NCBI RefSeq assembly: GCF_030758345.1
Contig: NZ_JAVAMO010000001.1
Location: 992,001-1,056,000, forward strand
Direction of reading: 5' to 3'
Length of the DNA stretch: 64,000 nucleotides
DNA from: Ruegeria discodermiae
Lineage (GTDB): Bacteria > Pseudomonadota > Alphaproteobacteria > Rhodobacterales > Rhodobacteraceae
Shown here: positions 52,032-62,093 of the stretch, piece after piece
How positions within the stretch are numbered: position 1 is the stretch's first letter
Layout: each line of letters begins with the position of its first letter
Position numbers and translations under genes: made by a program
The notes under the pieces: model-generated
The model's database searches: none
The model's input: the letters and a program-made list of their open reading frames with translations, nothing else
What the model was told of the DNA's origin: nothing

Positions 52032-52700
52032 ATGCGCCGCACTGACCGCCTGTTCGACATCATCCAGATCCTGCGCGACGGCAAACTGCACCGCGCGCAG
52101 GACATTGCGGAGCGGCTCGAAGTGTCGGTCCGCACGATCTATCGCGACATGGACACGCTGGCGGCCTCTGGCATCCCGGTCGAGGGCGAGCGTGGCGTGG
52201 GTTACATGGTGCGCGAGGCGATCACCCTGCCGCCGCTGACCCTGACCGCCGAAGAGCTTGAGGCGCTGAATCTGGGCATGGCCATCGTGGCCGAGGCCGC
52301 CGATCCCGGCCTGCGGGCGGCAGCGGAGTCACTGGCTGACAAGGTGGATGCGGTACTGCCGACCGAGGTGATCTCGGAAGCGGATACGTGGAAATTCGCG
52401 GTCTATCCCTTTGCTGACGCAGCGCGCGGATTTGCCCATATGGCACCACTCAGGGCGGCGATCAAATCCCGCCAGAAACTTGATCTGCACTATCGCCGTA
52501 TCGATGGCACGCTGACGCATCGCAAGATTCGCCCGCTGCATATGGAATATTGGGGCCGGGTCTGGACCCTGACCGCCTGGTGTGAGGCCCGCGATGATTT
52601 CCGGGTGTTCCGCGTCGATCTGATCGAAGACCTCACGCCCCTGCCCGAGCTTTTTGTGGATGAACCGGGCAAGCGCCTGTCGGACTACGTGCCGGATTGA
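52032..52700 (+). CDS. YafY-type HTH/WYL transcription regulator
   Basis: A 222-residue regulator with an HTH_11 domain (RRTDRLFDIIQILRDGKLHR, residues 2-21, then RLEVSVRTIYRDMDTLAASG) and a WYL effector domain (LHYRRIDGTLTHRKIRPLHM and YWGRVWTLTAWCE). WYL domains bind ligand or nucleic acid fragments. It may regulate the upstream ABM-like gene. Confidence 0.9.
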   Translation: MRRTDRLFDIIQILRDGKLHRAQDIAERLEVSVRTIYRDMDTLAASGIPVEGERGVGYMVREAITLPPLTLTAEELEALNLGMAIVAEAADPGLRAAAESLADKVDAVLPTEVISEADTWKFAVYPFADAARGFAHMAPLRAAIKSRQKLDLHYRRIDGTLTHRKIRPLHMEYWGRVWTLTAWCEARDDFRVFRVDLIEDLTPLPELFVDEPGKRLSDYVPD

Positions 52701-52710
52701 GCGGGCGCGC

Positions 52711-53520
52711 TCAGATCCAGCCAACGGGATCGAGCCGAAACAGTTTCGACAATTGCTCATACACCTCCGGCACGTCGCTTTTCAGCGCCTGCGGCCTTTC
52801 GAAGAACACCTCGACCGAGACGGCAAAGAACTCCTCATGCCCTTCCGCGCCATAGGGATCGATCACCGTTTGGTGCCCGGTTTCCACGGCACGCAAATGG
52901 GCCTCATAAGCGGTCAGGAACACGCGTTCCCATTCGGCAAAGCTCTGCCCTTCGCTCAGGATAGGCACCCCGTTGGTGCGCCCCGACAGATCATCGATCT
53001 GATGGGCGAATTCGTGAAAGACGACATTATGCCCGTCGTGATCATTTAGGCCGCCCTGTCGGCTATGCGCCCAGGACAAGATCACCGGACCGCGATCCCA
53101 GCTTTCCCCGGTGCGCACGACCTCCTGTTCGGTCACGACATAGCCCGAATGCCGGCGCTGGCGCGATTTGAAGGCGTTCGGGTAGATCAGCACGGTTGTC
53201 AAGTTATCGTACCATAGCTCGCTATTCACAACGAGCAGGCAGGCCTGCGCCGCGATCGAGAGCCGCATATCCTCGGTCACGTCCAGACCGTCACAGCCAA
53301 CGAAATCCACCTGATCCAGAAACAGGTTCACCTTGCCATCGAGCCCCGCGCGCAGCTCTGGCGGCATCCTGCGCACAATCGGCACCAGATCTTCGATGGT
53401 TTTGTGCTGCGCATCGGAAAGCGGCGTGTCCAGCAGCGCACGGCGCGTCTGTTTTTTCGACCAATAGCGATAGCCCAGCGCCGCCGCGATCAGCAACAGA
53501 ATGGCAAAGAAGATCAGCAT
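52711..53520 (-). CDS. mtfA: MtfA-family zinc peptidase
   Basis: A 269-residue protein with an N-terminal membrane helix (LIFFAILLLIAAALGYRYW) and the zinc motif VVFHEFAHQIDDL near residue 175. MtfA in E. coli interacts with the Mlc repressor and acts as a peptidase. An N-terminal anchor is seen in many alphaproteobacterial forms. The gene is monocistronic. Confidence 0.9.
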   Translation of the reverse strand: MLIFFAILLLIAAALGYRYWSKKQTRRALLDTPLSDAQHKTIEDLVPIVRRMPPELRAGLDGKVNLFLDQVDFVGCDGLDVTEDMRLSIAAQACLLVVNSELWYDNLTTVLIYPNAFKSRQRRHSGYVVTEQEVVRTGESWDRGPVILSWAHSRQGGLNDHDGHNVVFHEFAHQIDDLSGRTNGVPILSEGQSFAEWERVFLTAYEAHLRAVETGHQTVIDPYGAEGHEEFFAVSVEVFFERPQALKSDVPEVYEQLSKLFRLDPVGWI

Positions 53521-53545
53521 CGTAGGACCGTACCCTCAGATTGGA

Positions 53546-54007
53546 TCAAAGCGGCAGCGGTCGCCCTTCGGCAATCGCCTCCATCGCGAAATAAGAGGTG
53601 ACGCTGTCCAGTTCCACCTTTTCGATCAGCCGCTGATAGACCTTGTCATAGCTGGTCATGTCCTGCGTCACCACCTTGAGCTGATAGTCATAGTCACCTC
53701 CGATCCGATGAAAATCGACCACTTCGGGGATGGTCAGCACATGACGTCGAAAGGCCTGCAACCACTCCGCCGAATGATGCCGGGTGCGCAGCATCACAAA
53801 TACCACCAGCGTCAGCCCCAGCTTTTCCCGCGCGACGCGGGCGCGTGACCCTTGCAGGACCCCCGCCTCGGTCAAAGCCTTCAGGCGTCGCCAGCAGGCG
53901 TTCTGAGACAACCCCACCCTCTCCGCCAGATCGCGCTGCGACAGGCTGGCGTCCAACTGCATCTCGCGCAGCAGCTTGAGGTCAATATGATCTACTTGAT
54001 GGCTCAT
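53546..54007 (-). CDS. Lrp/AsnC-family transcription regulator
   Basis: A 153-residue regulator with HTH (LKLLREMQLDASLSQRDLA, then SQNACWRRLKALTEAGVL) and RAM domain (GGDYDYQLKVVTQDMTSYDK). Divergent from the aminotransferase, which it probably controls. A small inverted repeat and a TTGACA lie between the two starts. Confidence 0.92.
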   Translation of the reverse strand: MSHQVDHIDLKLLREMQLDASLSQRDLAERVGLSQNACWRRLKALTEAGVLQGSRARVAREKLGLTLVVFVMLRTRHHSAEWLQAFRRHVLTIPEVVDFHRIGGDYDYQLKVVTQDMTSYDKVYQRLIEKVELDSVTSYFAMEAIAEGRPLPL

Positions 54008-54024
54008 TTTAGATCATTTGACAC

Positions 54025-54039
54025 ATAATTTGGGATTAT
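54025..54039. promoter_or_regulatory. Inverted repeat in the divergent region before the class V aminotransferase
   Basis: ATAAT-TTGGG-ATTAT lies directly after a TTGACA-like element (54019-54024), 70 bp before the aminotransferase. It could be the operator of the divergent Lrp-family regulator. The repeat is short. Confidence 0.35.
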
Positions 54040-54108
54040 TCCACAAAGAATGGTGAAGATGTTTGCCTTTGCGAGGGTCATATTGATCCTAAAGAAGGAG
54101 CCACGCCC

Positions 54109-55527
54109 ATGCCATTCACCCAGTTTCGCAACAGTATAGAAGCCGCCACGCACGCTGGAACCCTTTGCGACGGGCTGATCGGCGAAGGTGTGATGGTCCC
54201 CGGTCTCTTTGGGGATGTCCCGCTGGTTTATGCCGATTACGTGGCCTCCGGGCGCGCCATGCGTCAGGTCGAGGAGTTCATCGCCACGCAGGTGCTGCCC
54301 TACTACGCCAACAGTCATACCGAGGCGTCTTATTGCGGTGCCTACATGACCCGGCTGCGCAGCGCGGCACGGGCCGAGATCGCGCGTGCGGTGAATGCGG
54401 GCAAGGACGATGCTGTGATCTTCACCGGATCAGGGGCGACTGCGGGTCTGAACCGCTTGGTCAGCCTGATGGGCGTGGAAGAAGCGGATCGTCCGGTCGT
54501 GTTCATCGGACCATACGAGCATCACTCCAACATCCTGCCCTGGCGCGAGAGCAAGGCCGAAGTTGTCGAGATCCCCGAGGCGCCGGGCGGCGGGATCGAT
54601 CTGGCCGCGCTGGAGGCCGCGCTGCGCGCGCATGGCGACGCCGACCTGATGATCGGCAGCTTCTCGGCAGCCTCGAACGTGACCGGCATTCTCACCGACC
54701 CCGACCCGGTCAGCCGCCTGCTGCGCCGCCATGGCGCGCGGGTGGTTTGGGACTATGCCGGGGGCGGCCCCTATCTGCCCATCGATATGCGCGCCGGAAG
54801 CGATGCGCAAAAGGATGCGGTGGTGATTTCACCACATAAGTTCCCCGGTGGACCGGGCGCGTCCGGCGTGCTGGTGGTCAACAAGGCCGCGGTGCAGCGG
54901 AGCTGTCCGAGCTGGCCCGGCGGCGGTACGGTGTCGTTTGTCTCACCCTGGCGGCATGATTACAGCGGTGATCTGGCCGCCCGCGAAGAGGCCGGAACGC
55001 CCAATGTGATCGGCGATATCCGCGCCGCGCTGGCCTTTATCATCAAGGATGCGGTGGGCAGCGACATGATCGCGGAACGCGAGGCACGCTATAACCAGAT
55101 GGCGCTGGAGGGCTGGCGCGACAATCCGAACCTGACCCTGCTGGGCACCGATGCCGGGCATCGCCTGCCGATCTTTTCCTTCCTCGTGCGCGACGATACG
55201 GGGCAGCCGGTGCATCAGCAGCTCTTCACCCGGATGCTGAGCGATGTCTACGGCATCCAGGCCCGTGGCGGCTGCGCCTGTGCCGGGCCTTATGCGCATC
55301 GCCTGCTGGGGATCGATCACGCGGCCTCTCAGGCCCTGCATGACGAGCTTGCGGCGGGACATGAGCTGAGCAAGCCGGGCTGGGTGCGGCTGAACTTCTC
55401 CTACCTGATGGGCGAAGAGACGGTGCAATTCATCATCGATGCGGTCAACGACCTGTCGCACCGGACCGCAGAGCTTGCGCCGCATTACCAAGTTGACGCA
55501 ACGACAGCCCGATTCAAGGCCGCCTGA
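54109..55527 (+). CDS. Class V aminotransferase (cysteine desulfurase / selenocysteine lyase-like)
   Basis: A 472-residue PLP enzyme of the NifS-like fold type. Marks are the DYVASGRAM N-terminus, SHTEASYCG near residue 66, PYEHHSNILPWRES near 138, SPHKFPGGPGASG with the PLP lysine near 243, and GGCACAGPYAHRLLG near 387. Whether it is a desulfurase, kynureninase-like or racemase-like enzyme is unclear. It is under a divergent Lrp-type regulator, which suggests an amino acid substrate. Confidence 0.85.
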   Translation: MPFTQFRNSIEAATHAGTLCDGLIGEGVMVPGLFGDVPLVYADYVASGRAMRQVEEFIATQVLPYYANSHTEASYCGAYMTRLRSAARAEIARAVNAGKDDAVIFTGSGATAGLNRLVSLMGVEEADRPVVFIGPYEHHSNILPWRESKAEVVEIPEAPGGGIDLAALEAALRAHGDADLMIGSFSAASNVTGILTDPDPVSRLLRRHGARVVWDYAGGGPYLPIDMRAGSDAQKDAVVISPHKFPGGPGASGVLVVNKAAVQRSCPSWPGGGTVSFVSPWRHDYSGDLAAREEAGTPNVIGDIRAALAFIIKDAVGSDMIAEREARYNQMALEGWRDNPNLTLLGTDAGHRLPIFSFLVRDDTGQPVHQQLFTRMLSDVYGIQARGGCACAGPYAHRLLGIDHAASQALHDELAAGHELSKPGWVRLNFSYLMGEETVQFIIDAVNDLSHRTAELAPHYQVDATTARFKAA

Positions 55528-55615
55528 ACGCTGATAATGTGAACCAGCTCACAGTCATCGCCTCCGCTCTTTGCCAGATTATGCCCATATTTTATTCTGC
55601 ATTTGGAGCTGAGGC

Positions 55616-57259
55616 ATGGCCTTGAAAATTTCCGCCCCTGTTGGTGACAAGACCCGAATTACCAAACCCGATCCGAAGAAGAAGAACGCCAAATTCAAAC
55701 CGGTACAGAACAAACCCGGTGACGTTGAACTGGTCCGCCTGATGCTGAAGGCGAACGGGTATGCGATTGCGGTCAACGGCAAATGCGATGCCGGGCTGAT
55801 CAAGACGATCCGCGATTTCCAGAAGAAAAAGCTGGGCTTCAAAAAGCCTGACGGCATCGTCGATCCCGGCATGCGCACCTGGAATGCGGGCCTGCCGAAA
55901 CTGGCCGCGCAGGTCTCGGCGGACGCCAAGGTCGAGGTGTATGAGGTCTATGAAGGCGGCAAGAAAAAGCTGGTCACCAAGAAGGAATACGAGGCCGGCG
56001 TCAAAGCGCTGCAGAAAGAGGTGCTGTCCAAGGCCAACAAGATGTATTCCGAGGCCGAGGTCTGGGTCGATATCTGCAACGACATCGAAAAGACACGGCA
56101 GGCGCAGGACGGGCTGATGAATGCGCTGGTGGAATTTGCCGTCAGCACCGTCAACGACACGACCGACCCGCCCTGGACCGACATTCTGAATGCCCGTTCC
56201 GAGGCCTCGTTCCTGAAGACATTGGCGGGCAAATCATCGCCGGATTGGAACAAGGTCTACAAGCAGGATCAGAAGGCGACGAAGGCCTATAACAAGGCGG
56301 TCAAATCCTACAAGAAGTTCATTCAAGCCCGTATCAGCACTGCGGGGTCGATGTTGAGCGGTCTGGAAGTGGTGCGCGACACCTCCTTTGCCACGGTCGA
56401 GGCCTATATGACCGCCCGTCTGGTGGTCACCAAAGGCATGACCCCGGCCAAGGCCAATGCCGTGGCCGCCGCCAGCACCGAGGCGCTGAAATCAGGGGCC
56501 GGACAGTTTGGCGAATATCTCGCGGGCAACAAGGTGACCTGGGACGGGGCGGCCAAGAAAGTGTTCATCGACAGTTTCATCGCCGGTCTCGCGGGTGCCG
56601 CGGGCGGCAAGCTGGGGGATGCGCTGTCCAAGGGGCTGGCGGCCAAGCTGGCGGCGGCGGTGCTGCCGAAGCTCACCGGCAATATCTCGAAAAAAGCGGC
56701 GGAGGCGTTTTTCAAACGCTTCCTCACTTCCAAGGCGGGTGAGGCATTGGTCACCAACGCATTGAAGGAAACCATCGGCCTGATGAAGCCCATGATCGAA
56801 AAGGGCCGCGCCCCGAACCTCAAGGAGGTGAAGGAAGCGGTCGCCAAAACGCTGACGGCGGGCATCATGTCCCATGCCTCGGCCAAGGCGCTGGAAGGGT
56901 TCACCAAGAAGCTGCCCGGCGCGGGTGAGGCGTTTCTGCGCAAGACCATGGCACCCAAGGTCATGGAATCCATGCGCGGTGATCTGGTCAAGCTCTATGG
57001 CGCCGATACTTTTGATACGCTGGCCAGCAAACATGCGGGCGAAATCTATGTGAAAGTGGCCGAAAGCCTGACCGGCAAGGCGATCGAAAAGGCGGCGGTC
57101 GATGCGGTGAACGCCTCGGACGGATCGCAGAATGCAGGCCAGATGCAGAAGCTTGCCAATGACGCGATGCGCAAAGATGCCGAGCTGCGCAAGAAGATGC
57201 AAAACATGATCAAGGCCGAGTTCGCGCGCAAGGCAAAGGTGATGAAGAAAGCCGCCTGA
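55616..57259 (+). CDS. Lysine-rich protein with peptidoglycan-binding-like domain, candidate effector
   Basis: A 547-residue cytoplasmic-type protein without signal peptide. Residues 35-92 look like a peptidoglycan-binding type 1 domain (VELVRLMLKANGYAIAVNG and IRDFQKKKLGF). A helical Lys-rich middle (100-310) follows, then a glycine-zipper-like hydrophobic stretch (SFIAGLAGAAGGKLGDALSK at 320-339) and a helical Lys/Ala-rich C-terminus. This plan recalls effectors carried by contractile injection systems, but no such system is encoded here and there is no small partner gene beside it. It is an isolated transcription unit before hisC. Confidence 0.65.
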   Translation: MALKISAPVGDKTRITKPDPKKKNAKFKPVQNKPGDVELVRLMLKANGYAIAVNGKCDAGLIKTIRDFQKKKLGFKKPDGIVDPGMRTWNAGLPKLAAQVSADAKVEVYEVYEGGKKKLVTKKEYEAGVKALQKEVLSKANKMYSEAEVWVDICNDIEKTRQAQDGLMNALVEFAVSTVNDTTDPPWTDILNARSEASFLKTLAGKSSPDWNKVYKQDQKATKAYNKAVKSYKKFIQARISTAGSMLSGLEVVRDTSFATVEAYMTARLVVTKGMTPAKANAVAAASTEALKSGAGQFGEYLAGNKVTWDGAAKKVFIDSFIAGLAGAAGGKLGDALSKGLAAKLAAAVLPKLTGNISKKAAEAFFKRFLTSKAGEALVTNALKETIGLMKPMIEKGRAPNLKEVKEAVAKTLTAGIMSHASAKALEGFTKKLPGAGEAFLRKTMAPKVMESMRGDLVKLYGADTFDTLASKHAGEIYVKVAESLTGKAIEKAAVDAVNASDGSQNAGQMQKLANDAMRKDAELRKKMQNMIKAEFARKAKVMKKAA

Positions 57260-57318
57260 TCTTGCCGCTTTCCTCTGCGGTGTGAGGCCGCTATTAGGGG
57301 TCCATCAAGGAGCCTGAC

Positions 57319-58404
57319 ATGAACAAACTCACACCGCAGCCCGGAATTATGGACATCACCCTCTATCAGGGTGGGGCTGCGCATGTGAAGGGCGTCAGCA
57401 ATGTCATCAAGCTCAGCTCCAACGAAAACCCCTATGGGCCAAGCCCCAAGGCGATGGAGGCGGTCCGCGACAGTGCCGCGCTGCTGCACCGCTACCCCTC
57501 GACCAATCACGCGCCGCTGCGCGCCGCCATTGGCGAGGTGCACGGGCTGAACCCCGACCAGATCATCTGCGGCGTCGGCTCGGACGAGGTGCTGCAATTT
57601 GTGGTCCATGCCTATGCCGGACCCGGCGACGATGTAATCTACACGCGCCACGGATTTTCCATGTACCCGATCCTGGCCCGCATGGTCGGGGCCACCCCGG
57701 TGCAGGTGGATGAGAGCGAGCGCAAGGTCGATGTGGATGCGATCCTGGCCACCTGTTCGGAGCGCACCAAGGTGGTGTTCCTCGCCAACCCCGCCAATCC
57801 AACCTCGACCATGTTGGCCGAAGGCGAGATTGCGCGGCTGGCCGATGGCTTGCCGCCACAGGCGATCCTGGTGCTGGACGGGGCCTATGCGGAATTTGTC
57901 GAGGGTTTCGATGGCGGCGCGGCGCTGGTGGCTGCGCGCGATAACGTGATCATGACCCGCACCTTCTCCAAGATCTACGGTCTGGGCGGCATGCGGGTCG
58001 GCTGGGGCTATGCCCCGCAGGACATCATCAATGTGCTGAACCGCATCCGCCAGCCCTTCAACCTGTCCTCCACCGCGTTGGTTGCGGCAGAGGCGGCGGT
58101 GCGCGACCGTGATTATGTTGAGCATTGCCGTGCTGAAAATACGCGCCTGCGCGCCTGGCTTGCCGGGGAACTGGCCGAGGCGGGCGTGCCGTCGGACACA
58201 TCCTGCACCAATTTCATTCTGGCGCGGTTTGCCGATCAGACCGAGGCAGAGGCCTGCGACGCCTATCTGCAGTCCCAGGGCCTGATCGTGCGCAAAGTGG
58301 CGGGCTATGGCCTGCCCAACGCGTTGCGCATCACGGTGGGTGACGAAGATGGCTGTCGCCGGATCGCCGAGGCCGTGCGCGGCTTTAAGGCGGGGCAGGC
58401 ATGA
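57319..58404 (+). CDS. hisC: Histidinol-phosphate aminotransferase (possibly also aromatic)
   Basis: A 361-residue PLP enzyme of fold type [20 protein letters not shown] near residue 29, the tyrosine-bearing [15 protein letters not shown] near 59, PLP lysine in [19 protein letters not shown] near 213. It makes histidinol phosphate; because tyrC follows in the same run, it may also transaminate aromatic acids. The stop overlaps tyrC (ATGA). Confidence 0.93.
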   Translation: MNKLTPQPGIMDITLYQGGAAHVKGVSNVIKLSSNENPYGPSPKAMEAVRDSAALLHRYPSTNHAPLRAAIGEVHGLNPDQIICGVGSDEVLQFVVHAYAGPGDDVIYTRHGFSMYPILARMVGATPVQVDESERKVDVDAILATCSERTKVVFLANPANPTSTMLAEGEIARLADGLPPQAILVLDGAYAEFVEGFDGGAALVAARDNVIMTRTFSKIYGLGGMRVGWGYAPQDIINVLNRIRQPFNLSSTALVAAEAAVRDRDYVEHCRAENTRLRAWLAGELAEAGVPSDTSCTNFILARFADQTEAEACDAYLQSQGLIVRKVAGYGLPNALRITVGDEDGCRRIAEAVRGFKAGQA

Positions 58405-59321
58405 GCCAGATATATGACCGCGTGGCCCTGATCGGTCTGGGCCTGATCGCGTCTTCGATGTTCTGGGCGATCAAGCGGGCCGGCCTTGCTGGTGAGGTCA
58501 CCGGCTATGCCCGCTCCGAGGCCACCCGCGACACGGCTCGCCGCATCGGGCTGTGTGACCGGGTCTGCGACAGCGCCGCCGAGGCCGCGGAAGGCGCCGA
58601 TCTGGTGGTGCTCTGCGTGCCGGTGGGCGCGATGGGCGCGGTTGCTGCCGAGATCGAACCGGCGCTGAAACCCGGCGCGACCGTGTCGGATGTCGGCTCC
58701 GTCAAGCGCAGCGTGGTCGAGGCGGTGTCGCCGCATATCCCCGAGGGCGTGCATTTTGTTCCCGCCCACCCGCTGGCGGGGACCGAGCATTCTGGGCCCG
58801 AATCCGGCTTTGCCGAGCTGTTCGACAACCGCTGGTGCCTGCTGGTCCCGGTCGAGGGCAGCGATCCCGAGGCGATCGCCAAACTGCGCGCGTTTTGGGA
58901 GGGGCTGGGCTCCAACGTCGAAGAGATGGAGGTCGAGCGTCACGATCTGGTGCTGGCGGTGACCAGCCACGCACCACACCTGATCGCATATACGATGGTG
59001 GGCGTGGCCGACGATCTGCGCCGGGTCACCGATAGCGAGGTCATCAAGTATTCTGCCGCGGGCTTTCGGGACTTCACCCGGATCGCGGCCAGTGACCCGA
59101 CCATGTGGCGCGATGTGTTCCTGACCAACAAGGAAGCGACGCTGGAGATTCTCGGCCGTTTCACCGAAGAGCTTTTTGCGCTGCAACGGGCCATCCGCAC
59201 CGGCGATGGCGACATGTTATTTGACTATTTTACCCATACCCGTGCTATCAGACGCGGCATTATCGAGGCGGGGCAGGATACCGATGCCCCCGATTTCGGG
59301 CGAGGGAAGGCCAAGACATGA
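58401..59321 (+). CDS. tyrC: Prephenate/arogenate dehydrogenase
   Basis: A 306-residue NAD(P) enzyme of tyrosine synthesis: [20 protein letters not shown] at residues 12-31, active-site [19 protein letters not shown] near 118 with the catalytic histidine, and a C-terminal helical domain ([20 protein letters not shown]). It forms hydroxyphenylpyruvate or tyrosine. It overlaps hisC and the extensin-like gene by 4 bp each. Confidence 0.94.
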   Translation: MSQIYDRVALIGLGLIASSMFWAIKRAGLAGEVTGYARSEATRDTARRIGLCDRVCDSAAEAAEGADLVVLCVPVGAMGAVAAEIEPALKPGATVSDVGSVKRSVVEAVSPHIPEGVHFVPAHPLAGTEHSGPESGFAELFDNRWCLLVPVEGSDPEAIAKLRAFWEGLGSNVEEMEVERHDLVLAVTSHAPHLIAYTMVGVADDLRRVTDSEVIKYSAAGFRDFTRIAASDPTMWRDVFLTNKEATLEILGRFTEELFALQRAIRTGDGDMLFDYFTHTRAIRRGIIEAGQDTDAPDFGRGKAKT

Positions 59322-60154
59322 CAAGGTGGAGATGGTGTCTGGCGGCAATGGCCGCATCACTGATCGGCAGCGACATGGCGCAGGCGCTCAGTCCCGACAC
59401 CTCTCCCCGCCCGCAGATGCGCCCCGTCGAAACCGTTGAGGTGACCCGCGCGGCCTTTGTGGCCACAACTACGCGCATCCGCCCGGTCGCGCGCCCGCCC
59501 TCTGAGCAGGCGCTGCAGGCGACCGCGCGCATCCTGGAGTCGATCACACCCGGACCTGCTATCTCGCTGCGTCCCTCAGAGAGACCGAAGGGGCTGGAAC
59601 AAAAGGTCTTTTTCAAGAAACGCAAGCTGCGCAAGACCTCAGTCTGCGGTGATGTCGACATTCAGGGCGAGAAAATCGGCAATGTTCCCGGCAAGCTGCG
59701 CGGCTGCGGCGCGAAGAACGCCGTGCGGGTGAAATCGGTTGGCGGTGTCTTGCTGAGCCGCCCCTCGGTGATGACCTGCGAGACAGCGGAGGCGCTGAAC
59801 AGATGGGTGCAGCGCGGGGTCAAGCCAGCCTTCCAGCCGATGGGGCGCGTGGCCCGGTTGGAAGTTGCGGCGCATTACTCCTGCCGGACCCGCAATAATA
59901 AACGCGGTGGGAAAATCTCTGAGCACGGAAAAGGCAAGGCGATCGATATCTCAGGTTTCACGCTGGATACCGGCCGCACCATCACCATCTTGGGCGGCTG
60001 GCGGTCTGGCCAGTCCCGCAAGGCGTTGCTTCGCGCCTGGCGCTCGGCCTGCGGCCCGTTTAGCACTGTGCTGGGCCCCAATGCCGACCGCTACCATCAG
60101 GATCATTTCCACATGGATACCGCCAGCTACCGGGGCGGCAATTACTGCCGTTAG
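59318..60154 (+). CDS. Extensin-like C-terminal (M15-like) secreted protein
   Basis: A 278-residue protein with signal peptide (CLAAMAASLIGSDMAQA) and proline-rich linker. The C-terminal domain has SEHGKGKAIDISGF and DRYHQDHFHMDTA, with the His/Asp/His set of M15 peptidases, and cysteines that may form disulfides. Members are thought to act on peptidoglycan, some being LD- or DD-peptidases. Coupling to tyrC is unexplained. Confidence 0.88.
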   Translation: MTRWRWCLAAMAASLIGSDMAQALSPDTSPRPQMRPVETVEVTRAAFVATTTRIRPVARPPSEQALQATARILESITPGPAISLRPSERPKGLEQKVFFKKRKLRKTSVCGDVDIQGEKIGNVPGKLRGCGAKNAVRVKSVGGVLLSRPSVMTCETAEALNRWVQRGVKPAFQPMGRVARLEVAAHYSCRTRNNKRGGKISEHGKGKAIDISGFTLDTGRTITILGGWRSGQSRKALLRAWRSACGPFSTVLGPNADRYHQDHFHMDTASYRGGNYCR

Positions 60155-60188
60155 GCGCGGGTCCGGCCACGGCTACCAGGGCGCCAAA

Positions 60189-61376
60189 TCACTTCAGATA
60201 GGGTCCAGGATCAACGCTCTCGAACCCTTCGCGCACTTCGAAATGCACATAGGCGTCATTGCCGCCGCGCAACTGAGCAACCTTCTGACCACGTTTGACA
60301 CTGTCGCCCTTCTGGACCTCGATATCGGTCACATTGGCATAGACCGTCAGCAGGTTGTTCTTGTGGCGCACCACGATAATCGGCACTTCGTCGGCATCAG
60401 CGGTGATTGCGGCCACCGTGCCAGCCTCGGCCGCCAGAACGGCGGTGCCGGGGGCGGCGGCGATATCGATCCCCTCGTTCTTGCCCTTGGAATAGGTCCG
60501 GATGATCTTACCGGTCACCGGATAGCCCAGCCGCGCGGAACTGCTGGTGGCTTGCTCTTGCAGCGACACATCCGGCGTTTCGGGTGCCTTGGCCGAGATC
60601 TTCTCATCCGGCAGCGCGGTGGTTGAACTGGGCGGTGTCGGGGTCGGACTGCCTTGCCCCGGCCCGCTCACCGCCGTGGTGGTGGTAGCAACGGCGACCG
60701 GGATCGGCGCGGGCTGGTCCTTAACCGGGATCAGCAGGAACTGCCCCTCGCGGATCGCGAAATCGGTACCGAGCCCGTTCCATTCGGCCAGTGACTTGAC
60801 CGGCACCTGATAGAGCCGCGAGATGGTATAGGCGGTCTCGCCGCGTTTGACCTTGTGGCGGATCGGTTCCGGACCGGTCGGTTTGGCCGGTGCTGCGGCG
60901 GGGGCGGCAGGCGTGGCCGGGGCCAGCGTCGTGGTCTGTACCGGCGTGGTGTCGGGTGCCTGATCGATGGCGGACCCGGCGAGCGTGGCGATATCCACAT
61001 TACCGGTGCCCGGCGCGGGTTCGGCCACCCGACGCGGCAGCGACACGACCTCGCCATCGCGCAGCCCATCATTGGCGTTGAGCCCATTGAACCGCGCCAC
61101 TTCGCTGGGCGTCAGCCCGACGCGGTTCGCCAGTGAGGTGACAGTGTCACCGCGTCGCGCCACCGCAACCTGATAATTCGGGTAAGAGATCACGCCCCGG
61201 CTATCGGGGCTTGGCCGGGCCTGCGTGTTGACGTTCTGGGCCGCTTCGGTGGTGTTGAATGCTCCGACCTGGCCGCGCAGATCATAATCCAGCGGTCCTT
61301 CGCAAGCCGCGAGGAGCCCCGTTGCCGCGATGGCCAGCGGCCAGCGCATCCGGGAACCGACAAAGGGTACTGCCAT
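60189..61376 (-). CDS. nlpD: NlpD-like lipoprotein, LysM plus degenerate M23 domain
   Basis: A 395-residue lipoprotein (lipobox LLAACEG) with two LysM domains (VAVARRGDTVTSLANRVGL and HKVKRGETAYTISRLYQVP), a Thr/Pro-rich linker and a C-terminal M23-like domain. The M23 metal ligands are missing: NEGIDIAAAPGTAV has Asn for the first His, YANVTD lacks the YAH histidine, and the last motif reads YVHFEV. As for E. coli NlpD, it is thus likely an amidase activator for septum splitting rather than a peptidase. It ends the surE-pcm-nlpD run. An alternative start is at 61349. Confidence 0.9.
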   Translation of the reverse strand: MAVPFVGSRMRWPLAIAATGLLAACEGPLDYDLRGQVGAFNTTEAAQNVNTQARPSPDSRGVISYPNYQVAVARRGDTVTSLANRVGLTPSEVARFNGLNANDGLRDGEVVSLPRRVAEPAPGTGNVDIATLAGSAIDQAPDTTPVQTTTLAPATPAAPAAAPAKPTGPEPIRHKVKRGETAYTISRLYQVPVKSLAEWNGLGTDFAIREGQFLLIPVKDQPAPIPVAVATTTTAVSGPGQGSPTPTPPSSTTALPDEKISAKAPETPDVSLQEQATSSSARLGYPVTGKIIRTYSKGKNEGIDIAAAPGTAVLAAEAGTVAAITADADEVPIIVVRHKNNLLTVYANVTDIEVQKGDSVKRGQKVAQLRGGNDAYVHFEVREGFESVDPGPYLK

Positions 61377-61445
61377 AGCTCAATCCTCAAAATCCGCGCC
61401 CCCTGTTGACCGGAGGCTTGATGTGCCGGGTCTGCCCTACCCGGT

Positions 61446-62093
61446 TCAGCCGTCTTTTCCCAGCCCTTCCAGCAAGGGCACGAAGCGCACCGGGCGCAAT
61501 TCGTCATAATCATAGCCCGTTTCCGTCCGGCGCACCCGGATCAGGGTCTGAACCGCATCGGACTGGCCGACCGGTACCACCATGATACCCCCGATCTTGA
61601 GTTGCGCCAAGAGCGGGCCGGGCGGATCTTCGGCGGCTGCGGTCACAATGATGCGGTCAAAAGGGGCCTGTTCAGGCAAACCGTGCGATCCGTCGCCGAC
61701 CATGGCGGTGATGTTGACCAGATCGAGCTCGTGAAACAGCTGCATGGCCTCGCGCACCAGCCGCGCGTGTCGCTCGATCGTATAGACCCGCCGCGTCAGC
61801 CGGGCCAGAACGGCGGCCTGATAGCCCGAGCCGGTCCCCACCTCCAGCACCTTGTCGCGCGGTGTCAGCTCCAGCGCCTGGGTCATGATCCCCACGACCG
61901 TGGGCTGGCTGATCGTCTGCCCGCAGGCGATCGGCAGCGGCATGTCCTCATAGGCGCGCCCCGTGAACAGCCCGCGCACGAAGGGGCCGCGATCAATCTC
62001 TTCCATCGCGGCCAGTACTTTGGCATCGGTCACCCCGCGCGAGCGCAGGTGATAGAGGAACTGCATCTTGGTTTCGGCGTCGGGTCCGCTCAT
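61446..62093 (-). CDS. pcm: Protein-L-isoaspartate O-methyltransferase
   Basis: A 215-residue SAM enzyme that repairs isoaspartyl residues. Marks are [20 protein letters not shown] near residue 51, SAM motif [18 protein letters not shown] near 81, and [20 protein letters not shown] near 130. It overlaps surE by 4 bp and is followed by nlpD, the usual order. Confidence 0.95.
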   Translation of the reverse strand: MSGPDAETKMQFLYHLRSRGVTDAKVLAAMEEIDRGPFVRGLFTGRAYEDMPLPIACGQTISQPTVVGIMTQALELTPRDKVLEVGTGSGYQAAVLARLTRRVYTIERHARLVREAMQLFHELDLVNITAMVGDGSHGLPEQAPFDRIIVTAAAEDPPGPLLAQLKIGGIMVVPVGQSDAVQTLIRVRRTETGYDYDELRPVRFVPLLEGLGKDG

